Assembly (NCBI GenBank): GCA_012184525.1
Contig: WOFQ01000039.1
Span: 1-64,000 of the forward strand
Source of the DNA: Xenoacremonium recifei
Taxonomy: Eukaryota > Ascomycota > Sordariomycetes > Hypocreales > Nectriaceae
DNA: 64,000 bases
Direction: 5' to 3'
In this document: positions 20,365 through 33,633 of the stretch, one piece after another
How the letters are laid out: every line of letters starts with the position of its first letter
Position numbering within the stretch: the stretch's first letter is position 1
Made by a program: the position numbers and the translations under genes
The notes under the pieces: model-generated
Seen by the model: the letters and a program-made list of their open reading frames with translations, nothing else
What the model was told of the DNA's origin: nothing
The model's database searches: none

Positions 20365-23300
20365 TTATTCCAATCCCTCATCGTCGTCTCCCCAATCACT
20401 ATCATCGTCACTTCCCTCATCAGCACTGCCTTTGGTCATTCCTTCAGTGTGCATTCTGAAGTCCAACAGGTTACTCTCATCAGGTGCCGTAGCTGATACG
20501 AAGAAAGAATGAGTTTCTCGGAGACACTTCTTCTGGCATATGTAGCCCATAGGAGTATGCAAAATGTCAAGCGTTTGTCGGCGAAGAGTGAGCCATTCTA
20601 GCAAAAACTTGAGTGGCTCCCTTACAAACATGCCGCGACGCACTTGGTTCGCCTTCTTCGGGGCCTGAGAGGACTGGGTAGATTTTTCCGTTGAAAACTC
20701 GGCCTCTCGATCAATCCCCAGCCAAGCAAGCAGCGGCCGGTACTCACTCCAGTCAAAGTACAACCGCCCAGCGAGGATTCCAATCTCAATCGAGAGCCAC
20801 GTCGGGAATGACTTTTGCGCATCTGCCGTTGAAATCGTGTAGTAGATGAGCGAATTGAACATGTTCATGGACTTCGTGACAGGTGCAGCGTAGGTCAACA
20901 GCCGTACACGCGATCTTTTTCCGTCGCGAAGTATGGGTATGAGAAGCTCAACTTCTTCAGGGATAATAACCAGAGCTGTCTCTGATTTCGTGCTCCAGAG
21001 AATCCATTCGACAGGTCGCTGTTCGTGTCAGTCTACTGCTGTATTTAGATAACTTGTCAAGAAGCTTACCACGACATTATCGCTAATCCCGGAATGAGCA
21101 TCTCGAACGACTCGAGAGAACTCCTTGGAGACAAAAAGCCTAGATGAGGTTTTTGCAATACCGAACTGGCGGCCGACCTTCGTTGATCCGAGAAAACGAA
21201 ATGCCTGGATAAAGCTGTCACTTCCATCCAGCTCTCCTGTCTCAACAAATCGTACGATGGAAGGATCAAGACCGGGGAATGAAAATGTCTCCATTTTTAG
21301 GGGCTTCTCCTTCTCCCGAATTTGTTCCACCTCGAACTCAACTTCTCTCTCTTGCTCAACCTCCTCAAATGCCGAGGAGTTCCCAGTCGCGGATTCAGCG
21401 TTCTGCCGGCGCAACTTCGCGGCGAACTCTTCGAGGGACGAAAAGTCAAGATTCACGGCCAAGGTCGATTGCCTAGGACGGTAAAGTTGTTCGAGCGTCT
21501 GGTCTTCTCGGTCTTGTATTGCCGAAAGGAGTTGAATCATTTGTTTCTTGTCATTAAGGTTGCTGTACTTCCACAAAGCGTTGGTTCGGCGACAGAAGTC
21601 GAATCCCTGAGCTGCATGGAGGGACATCAGATTCTCATTTGCTTTGCAGCTTTGTTCGAGAAGCCAGTAGGTGACATCGGAAGATTCTATTGGAGAAATT
21701 GCTTCCTCGTCATTCGCGTGTCCGGCTCGTAGATCGAGGATGCTCCGATTGACCTCGGGCGGTACGATAAATGCCACGGACTGTGTCGATCCCAGTCTTC
21801 TAAGTCTCATCGCCGCTATATGCATTAGGTCTCTGACTGCGTTATTTGAAGGGTCGATTACTTACCTTGGACAACTTGGTCTTTTGTTTGGTCAAGGCCA
21901 AGTGTTACAGCCCCCTTCGCGTGAATAGGTAGCTTCAAGTCCGTGCCGCGTGTGTGTGCCTCATCAATGTATACGACGCACTTCTCGAGATTCTCGGCAA
22001 ATGGACTCGCTAGGAGCGGCAAAGAAGTCTTCTGAAAGCGGGCGCGTACTCTGATCCGGCTGTCACGATCAAGGTAAACAGCCCCCTGAGCTTCAGGACA
22101 GACGTCGAGCCAAGCAGCGGCAAGATCCTCGTTTTCCATTTCAAGGATATGAGATCCCGCATCGATCAGAATACGGATCCTTTTACTCTGGAGAAGTTCC
22201 AGTAACCCAATTTCAGACAGATGCCGGCCATTTTTGTCGACAGACTGATAGCACGTCTGGTTTCGCGGCTCCAAAAGATAACTGAGAACCTCAGCGTTGG
22301 TCTGTTCAAGACTCGGTAGATCTTCTTGTTGAATTGTCTTGGGAAGAATCCTCTTGTTATCGTTTGTTCCACTGAATCCTGTGGTCAAATTGGTCGAACT
22401 CGTGGTTTTAGACAGAAGAGGTATGTCCCAGCCGGACGCTTGAAGCTTCACTCTAAACTGTTTCGCGTGTTGCGGAAATGCGAAGTTGTTGAGATAATAA
22501 TTCAACACATGTCTGTCGAATCTCAAATATCCCCATATCTCCTCGATCTGGGCCTCGTCGTCCGTGTTGATTATATTCCAGTGCTCAAGGCGTGCTGGCA
22601 ACTTGCATCCGTGAACCAATCGATCGTATTGTGCCGTAGGATCGTCCGATCGAAGTACATGTTGAAGATTCTGCGTCATTTGGGATTTTGTCAGACCGGT
22701 CTGATAGAATGCGAGACAGGTTAAGACCAGAGCCGTATCAGGGTGACCGTATTCTGCAGTTGGAGAAGGAACACCTTTAGCTTCAAAGGGAACAGCAATA
22801 GGAACTCGTTCGGGATGAAGGCCGTATTGAACATTCCATCGCTTTTTTAAGCATTGGATCAATACTCGCTGGGAGATAAGTCCGCGAAGCAAGTGAAGGG
22901 TCTTCAAGCCAAAGACATCGTCCATTAGAGACTCCGCAGTTTCTTCCCAGATTGAGGAGTCCACATCAACGCCTGACACAATCAGGCCAACGTTTCTTTG
23001 GGCCGTTTCGTTGGTCTCATGCTTGAACTGGACTTGTAGAAGTCGCCCTTCACAAATGTCTCTAACAAGAAGTGCGTTGAGGCCATCTTCTACCTCGGTG
23101 CGTAGAAAGTGGAGAATAGGGTAGCCCTGATGTCTTCTAACGATCTCAATACCATTTCCGAATCTCTCTTGAAGGTGTGGAACATGATTTTCGACAAGAG
23201 ACAAAACTTCCTCGATTACTTGCCAACGTTGAGGATGACCGTCCACAGCGGTAGGGATACCACTTGGGTAGATCAGTTGAGTTCTCACGGAAAGTGTGAA

Positions 23301-26300
23301 GTCGGATTCATCCAGAACATCGCGACATGAGGTTTCCAGCCATCTCTGAATCTCGATCGCTCGCTTCGCTCGCTTCGATTCCCCATTCATCAGTTGCTGG
23401 AGCCCACTGAGCTTGAATGAGAGGATATGCTCCGGAAGACAGAGCATGATGCCGCCCGATTCGAGGGTACTATTGTGTATCCCGTGGAATAAGTCCAGAG
23501 AGCTCATCCTGGAGGGCGATCGTCTGAAGAAGGGTATATGACGGACCGCTCGACCAACAAGTCCTCCGATTCGGCTCTGCATCACTTGGGCGGTCTGCAG
23601 TAGTAGAGAACGAGGCACTACTACGCGACAGAGTCGGTCTTTATCGGCGAGCGCTGTGACAGCCATGGGTATGATACATGAAGTCTTGCCTATCATACGG
23701 TCAGTTCATAATAATTATGCAGGGGCTAAGAATGGGAGTACAGACCTTGACCCATGTTCATCTGGAGAACTGAGTTAGAAGCAGAAGGAGGCGAAATGAT
23801 GGCTCTTGCAACATCTATCTGGGACGGACGAATGAGGAAATTGTTGTCGATCTCCAAAAGAAGCCATTCTGGGTGATCGTAGGGCTCCCAGTTTGAGTGT
23901 CCTAGGTGTTCCTGATCTTCGCGGAGGCCCTTGTCCTCATTTCGGAGGATCGAGTCTTTCACTCGAAGTAGTTGTTGCAGTCTTGTAATACAAACTCCGT
24001 ACGCAACCAGTGCTTCTTTCATGCCCGGTGCCAGTTGTACACTGTTCGGGTCCCGCAGTTGCTCGAGAAGCACTATAGGTGAAAGACATGGCCATAGATT
24101 GCCTGAGCTGAGCCATTGGAAAGACTCCATCCTATCTTCAAGTGACTTCCGGATACTGTGTTCCTGTTTGTGCATGGCCTGACGGGTAAGTCCAATCTCA
24201 TAATCGATCTTCTCAATGCGAGAAACATTCTCGGGCTTAAAGGACTCGCTGTAGCTCTGAATGAGCGCTTGGAGTGAATTCTGAAGATCCTGGCCATATT
24301 GTTGCCTGATTTCTGTTTTTGACGATGAGATGAATCTGTTGATAATCCCATTAAGCATCGATAGATGTTTCGGTAAGGGCACCGAAGCACTGGAAACCAC
24401 GCCGCCCAATAAAGCTTCGCTACTTGTTGCTGCAGCAAGACCATTTCCTTGAACCCTTTCGGCTGCGGGACCAGCACCTTCATTTGCGTACGTTTTTCGC
24501 ATCAAATCATCTGTAAGGCTTGTTGAATTGTACGTGGCCACGTGGAAATTTGCCGATGCGGTTGTCGGACGCCGGGGTTTCAAGTCCCAAAGGCGATCTT
24601 GCCTGTCACTAATAGCCGCGGACTGCGAAGAATACAGATCAGAAGCTACCATCTCAATTTCCGAAAGATACGCCGAGAAATGGGAGTTTTGGATAAGCCT
24701 TTGGAGTTCCGGGGCCAGGCACTCCCAGGCCATCTCCAAGTTGGTATACTCCAACGCCCAGTTCTCTACCATACTTGTAAAAGCATCGATTGAATTGGGC
24801 ACCTTCGGCAATTTGTTAACGATGGCTGAAGATACCTGATTGGCTGCGGCCCTTTGCCTTTGCTGGTACTGGTCCGGGCTAATCTTGATGCCCCTTCTCG
24901 CTTGAATCTCTTCGCTGAGCGTCTCACCGTATCGCGGTTGCTTGGCAAGAATGAGTGATTCGAAGGTGTCCTTCGAAGGCTCCTCAGATCGATGGAATTT
25001 TACGTAAGAGAGGTGCTGAGGGGCTTCAATCTCCCTAAGCCTGGGATTCTTGGAAAGGGCGACGAGCCAACGAATGATGCCCATGTCGGTTTTCCGCCCG
25101 AAAGCCAGGATGGCCAGCAAGAAGTAGTCATCATAAGTCTTCATCTCTACCGCATGTCGCAAGGTAAAGACATATGAGGCCCATGTCTGCATAATGTCCG
25201 CATTGAGAAGCTTCGCAACGTTGATATTGATCAAACGCTCTACGAAGCCTTCGATAGCGGGACGTCCTTCCATGAGAGGTAACAAGTTAGACAGCTGGCA
25301 CGTGGCTTTCATCCCGGCCTGCAATGCCCGGACTGTTTGATAAACTCGACAACTCTCTTTCCCATCCCAATAGTTGTTGGTTGGTTTCCAGATTGAAATC
25401 TTGGCTGAAAGTTGAAGGACTTCCGAGTCGGATGGAAAACAGACACGCTCGTACACTTGTCTGCGGATCCGGCCTCGGAAAGATAGGTGATCAAGGGAAG
25501 CTTCTTGGAAGGAAGCGTTGTCTGTCATTTCAGTAGCTATAACCTTTTTGTGAAATACTGCCAGCTTTTCTGACTGGAGACGAATTGCGTCAGCAAGCAG
25601 AGCGAGCTCTTCATGTTGTATGGACATGGTTAAGCCACTACTCCACTTCACCTTCTGGTAGAGTTCTATTCCAGGCGGATAGTACGATCTCTTGGGAGAA
25701 AGAGACTTGATCATTGAGAGAACTGCGTATGAGTCATCTCTCAACCGGTCCCATGGCTGGCTGCACGCAGAGAGCAGGCAATGGCGTGCCTCTTCGGTTC
25801 CTGTGCGTAATGTAAGGCTATCTGGAAGCGGGAATGAGGTTAGAGCATGCAAGGCTGCTTTGAAATACAGCAGTCTCGGCTCTGGTGGACAGTCAAGCCG
25901 ACCTAAGAGGGGGTCAACTGTGAATTTGGCGTACAATCCGGAGTTCTCGATTCTGATGCTGACGTGGATGCCCTCCCTCCCCCAGGTTATATCGCCAATC
26001 GGAACAATGATACTCTTGCGGTCAGGGTTCTTTATGTCACGGAGTATGACTTGGCTGGAAAGTCCGTGGAAGGTTCCGATATCCTGGTGAGGATCAACCT
26101 CAGCCCTCAGCTGCGGACATTGAAGCAACCCCTTTTCGTTAACCGAAAAGAGAATCTCCAACCGTTTCATCTCAACAGACAGGGAGCTCTTTCCAACAGG
26201 TTGAAAGATCGTCAGTCTGCTGTCGTCTTCAAAACCGTCGAAGATTGTAGCAATCTGCCGACCAATCTGAGATCGCGGCTCGACGAGACTGACTCCAGGT

Positions 26301-29300
26301 CTAGATCTGTCGCATCTGGCAGAAGTCCTTTTGTTCCTCATTGCAGTACGGTCGCGAACATTGAGAATCCAGTTATTTGGCCTGGACTTCCAAATCCGCG
26401 GCTTCTGTCGAATTTCAAGCTGGCCGGTCTGCAAATTGATCCAGTGTACGCAATCGTCGATGAGCATTGAAGGTAGATCTCGATCGGGGGTCTTTCCGAA
26501 GACTTCTCGAGGGACGTGTTCGAGATGAGAGTTGTGAAATACGGCCCGAACAACGACTCTGCCGCCTCTAAAGCCGAAATGTATCTGGTGGCGCTCAACA
26601 TCACTGACAAGCTGATATTCGAGGATGCTGGACGGCCGCGTAAGTAAGTGCTGCCCTTTGAAGAGTTCCTGTATGCAAGGATCTTGCGTCATCTGCAAAG
26701 GCAACTTCCCAAGAGGCTTTCCGTCTACCAGGAGATGACCTTGTAGCAGGTGATAATGTATCACTTGCGAGGCCGTCCACTGGGTCCCATCAATCTGGGA
26801 AGTTACCCAAAAATTTGAGAGTGGCTTCCATTGAGAGTATTGTCTTCCGCTAGAGTTTCCTGTATCGGTCCAGGTGTCGTTGATGGCCTTTTCCAGGAGA
26901 CTCCCATGCTCCATAAACCAGCTCTCAATAATGCTCCTCATGAGGTAGGATGTGTACAAGTCGCTATTAAACAGATGTTTCACATTGGGAGACAGCTCCT
27001 TCAGATCAACAACCAGATTCTCCTGTACAGCAATAGATGCCTGAAAAAATATCTGCACATCGTCCAGGCTCGGCCTTCTTTCGAAATGTAGATAGACCGA
27101 ATATGTTTGGCGACAGAGCAAAGCTGCCCAGAATGCGAAATTCGACGCAGTACGAGAAGTCTTCTCGTCAGAAGTCGATCTAACTTCGCTCCGTAGATGC
27201 GTGATCCAGCGAGAGATTGTTGAACGAATAGTGACTAGAAGCTCCTCAGCCTTTAGTCGGAAGTCTTGAGGGCATAGGTGAAGCAGTTTCAGGCTGAATA
27301 TCACGAGCATGCTCATGTAATGACACTCTCTCCAGCTTGACGCAAGGGTGCGGAGTCGGCGATGAATTTGCTCGCAAAGTCTTTCGCAGAATGCATGGTC
27401 GCGGAAAACCCCATGCGCCTCGCGCAGAACGCCACATTCTCGGATGGATGGCCCAGCCTGGAGAGCCAGGTGGTTGAACAGAGCCGCCGTAGACTCACTG
27501 CTCAAGTCCATATTGGTGGTTCCCAGTTCAACTAAGAGGACCAACCAACGCCGAGCTCGTCCAGAAACAGCTCTCTGTAAAGCAGAGAACTCATGAATTG
27601 AGGTGTTGGGAGGACAGCTAGGCCCGTTCACTGCGATCTCGTAAGACGAGGGGTGGAATTCCTCGTCGGGAGAAAATCTCTCTGCGCTGGCATATGGATC
27701 TGAGATGCCTTTTGGAATCCATGAACCTAGTAGATGCTGAAACCATGGAATTTCGGGGATCTGGCAGGCCCAAAGGCCTGAAGAGCAATCATAGTATTCG
27801 AATTCTGCTCCCATAGGAAATACTACTTCGTCAAGCATCTTCGGCAGCTTCAATTTCCCATAATGCGTTTGGGAGAATGACTTCTTGTACGATGCCAAGG
27901 TTACAGCGTCAAAGGGTGTCGAAAGCTTTCTCAAATAAGACTTGAGCTGCTGCATATCTTTGAGGAGTAATTTAGGTTGGTTCCGAAGATTGACATTGGA
28001 TTGCCTGCTTAACGCTCGTATTTTCCAGGTAGCAAATCGATAGGCCGCGAGGTATTCGGGTATTCGTAATTCGAACAAAATGGCCGCCCTCTGAGCCTTC
28101 TTCGGGATTGTCTCAGTCGACGGCAGGAAATCTTCATGGATCGTGATCGACAACCGCTTACGACATCGCCTGTCATAGCATTTCTTACAGCCGCGAATAT
28201 CTTTGCTCCCATCGGACATATAAGTGCAAGTGCATGTTCGATCCTGTATGGACTCGGTAAGATCGTCGTATTCCTGCATTAGTTTCATGAGCTCCCTTTC
28301 TTTCTTCTCTTTGAAGCGAGTTGAGCAAGCGTCGATCTTTCCACCGAGAGATATCATGTCGTCTGCCAGCTCAGTTGAGTGAACAAAGTTCAAGGCAAAA
28401 GAAGTGCTATCCATCGGCGTACTGAAGATGGTCTCTTTGTCCGCGGCAGAGTCGACACGAGTGCATATGTACTTCTGCACTTGTTGAAGTCTTTTCATCT
28501 CATCTAGAGTAAGCAAGCAAAGCACATCCAATGAGCTTGGAGAAAAGCCTGGGTGGTATCTCTTGAGCAACGGACATTTAGCTGTTGCGGCGGTGTCCAT
28601 GCCCACCCACAGTTCAAACAGCTTCAGAAGGTACCGACTCATTGGCAGCGCGGCGTTCGTGTAAGCGTGTCCAGCCTTCTCCAGATAATCACTGATGCTT
28701 GTCGACAGCTGTACGCATGTCTGTTCAGGAGAAGCTGAAGGAGTGTCGAGTTTTGCCATTGCCTTTGTCTCGTACTCGATAAGTGATTTGTAACGGGCAG
28801 CCAACCGGGTGACTTGAGAGACGGTGCCCTCCTCTAATGAAGGGACGTCGGGAGACCTCTGGGGGCGGCGGGGGTTATGAAGATTTGAGGACAGGAGACG
28901 TCGAAGAGCTTTGTGACTGTTCTTCAAATGAAGCTCGAGATCTCCTTTGGGCGCTCGCGTAGGGAGGATAGGAATTTGTCGAATTATCGCCTTCTTGTGC
29001 TTATTCCACAGGTTGTTAACCTGGCATCCAACCTGGCTTATGATGGTTCCGAAGTGGTCCTTGCTGCGAGCAAAGAGATCATCATATGCAATCCGGAGAG
29101 CCCCTGAAGCAGCTGATCTCTCCCTTTCAAGCTTATCCAGTCGGCGACAAAGCTTTGCTTGTAACATCAAAGTGAGCTCAGGATGAACGCTGCCCACTGA
29201 GTCACCAAGAAGGTTGGCCAGGACCGCACAAATGATGAATTTGTAGAACACCCGACCCATGTCCTTGTGGGTATTCTCGAAATACGTGAAGAGAAGCCGC

Positions 29301-30128
29301 CCGATGGTGACTCTGAGGACCAGCCAGTGAGGCGATCGCCTCCAGGGAATCTCAGATCCACCGAGGACCACGTCGTCACGGACTCGTTTGCGTAGTTGAC
29401 TAATCTGTACAGAGCCACCCAAGCCCTCTATTAAGGACATCAACATCTCGATGATGAGGGCAGGGCTAGGACAGTCCCGCGTTTCAACCACGGACTTGCC
29501 CTTTTTCGATGCTCGAGCAGCGAAACGGTCGAAGGATTCGGAGCTTGCCTGGTCGAGGAACTCGGAAAGGTTTTCCAGGAATGAATCGCTGCCGAAATCA
29601 CTGAGCGAGATAACCGCAGCCCGGGTAGGATAGTCGCAAGTAAGGGCACCTTTTGCATTCAGGACCTCAGAAACCGGGGCTGCGGCCTGGAAGGCCTCGA
29701 AGACGACGCCTTGTTTCCTTTGAAAGAGGTCAGACTGCTGCGAATAAAAGTGATTACAGAGGAAGGAAAGGGACTCACAACGAGTCACAGTGGATAATGA
29801 GCCCAGCATTCTGTGGTGCAAGATGAAGACCAAGCCACAAACTTCTATCGGAGTCCTTGACGAGTCTGAACTGCTTCAAAAGCGTGTCTCGATCCAGAGA
29901 ATCTTGGTTCGCTTGGACTGCTTCATTCGTTGCCTGCAATGAAGCCTTCAAAGTGTTCCAGATCGGCTCGTCTTCGGTCGTATGAAAGATATGCAAAGCG
30001 TTCTGGAGTCTCTGCCCAAATTCGCAGATCAGGGCCAAATCGTCTCCGTCGAAGGAATCGGGAAGCTGAGGAGGGAGGACGATATGCTGTACCACAGCCT
30101 TGATCAGGGGAGCGTCCCCCCTAGCCAT
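20365..30128 (-). CDS. Giant DUF3638/DUF3645 protein with P-loop and DEAH motifs
   Basis: A 3,181-residue protein from five exons: 30128-29779, 29717-23746, 23689-21866, 21815-21070, 21018-20365 (9,546 bases, in frame). The N-terminus (VQHIVLPPQLP, LHLAPQNAGLII, VVFEAFQAAAPVSEVL) matches the DUF6606-type start of this fungal family. Residues about 2104-2111 read NMGQGKTS, a Walker A-like loop, followed by MAVTALADKDRLCRVVVPRS (DUF3638). Near residue 2680 is CVVYIDEAHTRGTDLKLP, a DEAH-type Walker B, in the DUF3645 part. A Cys-rich cluster (CTCTYMSDGSKDIRGCKKC, near 28170-28235) may bind zinc. The C-terminal 25 residues are acidic (DEGSDDDSDWGDDDEGLE). Intron 2 splits the P-loop glycine codon. 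Databases often label such proteins ubiquitinyl hydrolases by family inference; I see no independent protease triad. Function is unknown, and the motifs suggest nucleotide hydrolysis. Confidence 0.85.
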
Positions 30129-30907
30129 GGTGTTCTTTTTTATCGCGGGATGATACTCTCAAGAAATACTTTCATCGAAAATTCAGATGTGGGAGGAGGA
30201 AAAGTGATTGCAAAATTGGTGCCTAGGGCGGCGTGTAGGGCAGAAAGGTCGGCCTCCCGCATGAGATAGCAAACAACAACACAACACACAATCACTGACG
30301 CTTATTTCTTGGGGCTTCTTGTTTTTTTTTTCAGCGCACAGCCCTAAAAAATAACTGATAGGGATCAAAATACAATCATTCGATAGGGAAATGAATATTG
30401 GACTATCGGGTGGCTGCAGAGCCTGATCGCAAACCTCAATTCGAAATGTACACTCCATCGTCGATGCACCTAGGACGAAGAGCTGTCGCGAAGCATTGAA
30501 GGACGTAGTTCAACAAGCGAGCCATCAAAGACTTCAAGTTATTGCATGAGTATTTTCTAGGGATTGGGACTCAGAGAACCCACGCGATCTTTCGTTTGGC
30601 TGCACGTCAATACCTCCATTCATAGAGCCGATCAGATGCTGCCTCAGCAGTGACAGAACAAACCTTTGAATTCTTAATTTGTTTGGCTGACCTAATAGGA
30701 AGAATACGACCCTAAATATCTAAGAGCTCTTTGTACACAAGATGTTAGAGATTAGGGTCCAGATGAGGGATAAGATCTGAATTGGGATAGGGTTTAGGTT
30801 ACCTAGATGCCTATATGTAACAAGCATTCTTACTTAAATACTAAAGCTATTACAACTAAGGCATAATTAACTAGGCTGGGTCTTTCGTGCGATATTATGA
30901 CTCAATC
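30129..30907. other. Intergenic with TTAGGG-type repeat, copy D
   Basis: Upstream region of the giant gene. At 30744-30806 the sequence holds GATTAGGGTCC, GATGAGGGAT, GGGATAGGG and TTTAGGTT, resembling the repeats at 1772, 3022 and 8475. No gene was seen. Confidence 0.55.
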
Positions 30908-32947
30908 TTAATTACCACCGCCCTCAATATTTGCGAGCGGAAACATTGCAGGATATCTCACCAAGGCCTCACCACCGTCTGGCCTTCTGAACTCTTCATT
31001 ACCATGAGCCAGCACCGGCACACCCCAACTCCCCAGCTCCCAGACGGCTGCATTTCCGTTGCCATTCTGATTCCCATGAGGATTGCCGATGGCCATGCGC
31101 AACAAGTGCCAAGACTGGTCTGCCTGTCGCGCGGTAGCAGCTGGCCGCTCACCTCGCCGAAAGCACCGGCTCAACAAGTCCACGATCTTCTCCAGCGTCC
31201 AGTCGAGCAACACCAAGACCACTGTCGTGCATACGATGATCATGACGCCCAGGAAGCTGAAATTCTGCACCTCGCCAGCCACCTGGACGAGTTGGTTCTT
31301 GCACTGGTCCCGCAGAGCCTTGAACGCAGCTGCGTCTTGGGAATCATTTGTCTTGACGTTAAATGGCGACGTGATGGTGGCGTAAGGCCCGAGGCTTGCC
31401 GGATCTTTGGATGCATACTCGACCACATACGCCTGCAACTTCGCCAAGCCCGTCTGGAACCAGCCCAGCACCTCGGACTGCCACTGGGTGTCTGGCAGAC
31501 CGGTGGACACGGTGCCAAAGATGAGGTTGTTGGCGAAGAGGGCACTAGGGCCGAGCCCGATGACGCTGTTGTACGTATTGGAGTTGGTCAGCGCGATGGT
31601 GATTCGGCCGGCCGTGACCAGCTGGGCCGGGTTGAAGCCGGGCGTGTTCCGGGTCACGGCGTGGGACTCGGCCCCGTACAGCCCCGCAGCCGGCGAGCAC
31701 ACTCCGGTATTCGGGTTGCAGTAGACGAATTGGTCCGTACAGACCATGACATTGACGTAGTTATTAGGGAGATAGAGCTCCTCGCCATCACTAAGAGGCT
31801 CCTTCCGCGTGCCATTGGCCAGGAACCAAGGGTCGTCGACTGGGTCCATGTACGAGAGGATGTTCTGGCTAAGGAAATAGACCGAGACGTCGGCGTCCGT
31901 CCTATTGAGGTTGGAGATTGGGTCCCACGTGCTGGGCCCGCCAGCCAAGGCAAACCTTGATCTTTGGTCCCAACAGTTAGCGATGTTTGCAGAGATGATG
32001 AGTGTTTTCTACTCTTACACGAGTGCGTATCCGGTATCCGTGCCAGGAGTGAGAAGGTTGTATATATATGTAGAACTGCTGGTGTTGACTATGGGCCCCA
32101 AGTCGAAATCAAGATAGCTGTAGCTTCCGTTCGTCGATGTCTTTCTGAGTCCGTCCGTATTGATCGGAGAGCAAGTCACGCTGATTTGGACCGTGATGCG
32201 ATTCTCTGATTTGGCGTTGATTCCCAACATGTCATGGGAATCGAGGAAGTCGGTGGTCATACTGAATGCGCCATTGGGTCCAAGGATACATCGATCGGTA
32301 TCGGGAATTGGACAAGCGGCTTCTTTGTTGGTCGAATATGGTAGTGTCGGCTTGAAGAAGAGCGAACGCGTGGTGGGCGAACTGGACGTGTTGGCGTAGA
32401 AGTTGGTCATGTAAGTTCGTGCCTGGACGGTGTCGTTGATGACCTTGGCGTTATGCGCCGCGAGTGCTCGCTCACTGCTGGCATCATAGGACCAGAACCC
32501 ACAAGAGCTAGGGTCAACACGGGCGATAGTGTTACTGTAGCTCTTATTCGCGACCCTCGACGACAAAATGCCAGCAGCCGTGAAGCCGCCCCAGATGACA
32601 GCCGCAGGGAGCATGAACCAAATGGTGCGGCACCAGAGTTTGGGCACGCCTCGTCCAGACCAAGCGCGATGCATCTTGAAGGCCTGCCACAGAGCTCCCG
32701 CCGACCCAGATGAGTTCCTCAGGCTAACTTGCTGCTGAAGCTCGATGGCAAGGGCTCGTTCCCCGGTGATTCTGCGGCTGTGGAGGAAGAATGCGGCAAT
32801 GTTCCAGAAACTGGCGCCTGCGAACCCGACCATGACGGCGAGTGCTGAGAGGAGAAGCGTTGCATGACTGACTTCGAGTGTGAGGGTAGCATCTAAGACG
32901 ATAGGCTCTGAGTGATCCAACCAAAGGCCAGACTTTACGGAAACCAT
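30908..32947 (-). CDS. Uncharacterised fungal membrane protein with large ectodomain
   Basis: A 660-residue protein from two exons, 32947-32019 and 31961-30908, with a 57-bp GT-AG intron. I start at ATG 32947 (MVSVKSGLWLDHSEP); the open frame upstream of it has only a TTG. Hydrophobic helices occur near residues 28-55 (ATLLLSALAVMVGFAGASF), near 100-122 (IWFMLPAAVIWGGFTAAGIL) and near 555-585 (FSFLGVMIIVCTTVVLVLLD). Between the second and third lies a domain of over 400 residues with many N-x-S/T sequons (NTSSSP, NGTRKE, NLNRTD) and several cysteines, so it probably faces outside. The C-terminal tail is cytosolic, Gly/Asn-rich and Arg-rich. Proteins of this layout are common in filamentous ascomycetes but I know of no assigned function. 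Confidence 0.75.
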
Positions 32948-33592
32948 GGTTGCGATCACGATATGTCTGCTCCCTTCAAAGAATGGCAAGTTACAAACTA
33001 CTTATAAATGACGTTTCTTTTCTTTTTCCTCATCTCGCCAATCAAGTCAAACGACGTTGGTTGCCTGTTGACTCAAGCATCGAAATCACTGAGACACCAA
33101 TATAACCAGTTGTGGCTTTGAGAATCACATTCAGCCCTACCAAAACGAGTTTAAGAAAGTCTCGTGTCATGCCGACTTAGGATTAGACAACAACCCCTAA
33201 CGGAGGCATCAGGGTCGCCTTGTTGAGGCAGACAAGCATGATCAGGCGAGGCGACACTTGAAAGCTGAAATGCAGTGTGATATCGCTATTTGGAGATTAG
33301 TACACAAGCCACACCGTTAATGCACCATTCAGCGACGTGCCGTATCCGAGTCGACCTATTAAAAAGCAGATCTCATTACATTCTAAGACAGGGACCAGCA
33401 CAAGTAGCACTCAATCGAGTAAGCTCAAAGCCACGACCCAAACATCAAACATACAGCTGAGAAGGAGATATTAGTGTCTTCTTAAAGAATATCCTCTGAT
33501 ATATCAATTAACACGCACCCGCTTCTACCCTTCCCTCGACTTACCAACACCACACGGGTCATTTCACAACCACATGTACAGTTGACACACGC
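32948..33592. other. Intergenic, no gene seen (0.6 kb)
   Basis: Promoter region of the membrane-protein gene and the region beyond the tRNA terminator. No coding signal was noticed. Confidence 0.55.
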
Positions 33593-33602
33593 AAAAAAAA
33601 AA
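33593..33602 (-). terminator. RNA polymerase III terminator (T10)
   Basis: Ten T residues on the minus strand, about 32 bases past the tRNA 3' end. Runs of four or more T are the standard Pol III stop in fungi. Confidence 0.8.
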
Positions 33603-33606
33603 CGAT

Positions 33607-33623
33607 GGTCCTCTACGAGGACC
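33607..33623 (-). other. Perfect 7-bp hairpin in the tRNA 3' trailer
   Basis: GGTCCTC and GAGGACC pair perfectly around a 3-base loop, between the tRNA end and the poly-T run. Any primary tRNA transcript should contain it. Confidence 0.6.
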
Positions 33624-33633
33624 GGGGATTACC

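Noticed and set aside
30887..31960. A 357-codon plus-strand frame
   Set aside because: It lies antisense to the membrane-protein gene, whose frame has membrane helices, sequons and an in-frame intron. The plus frame is His/Arg/Val-rich in the way GC-biased antisense frames are, with no family resemblance.
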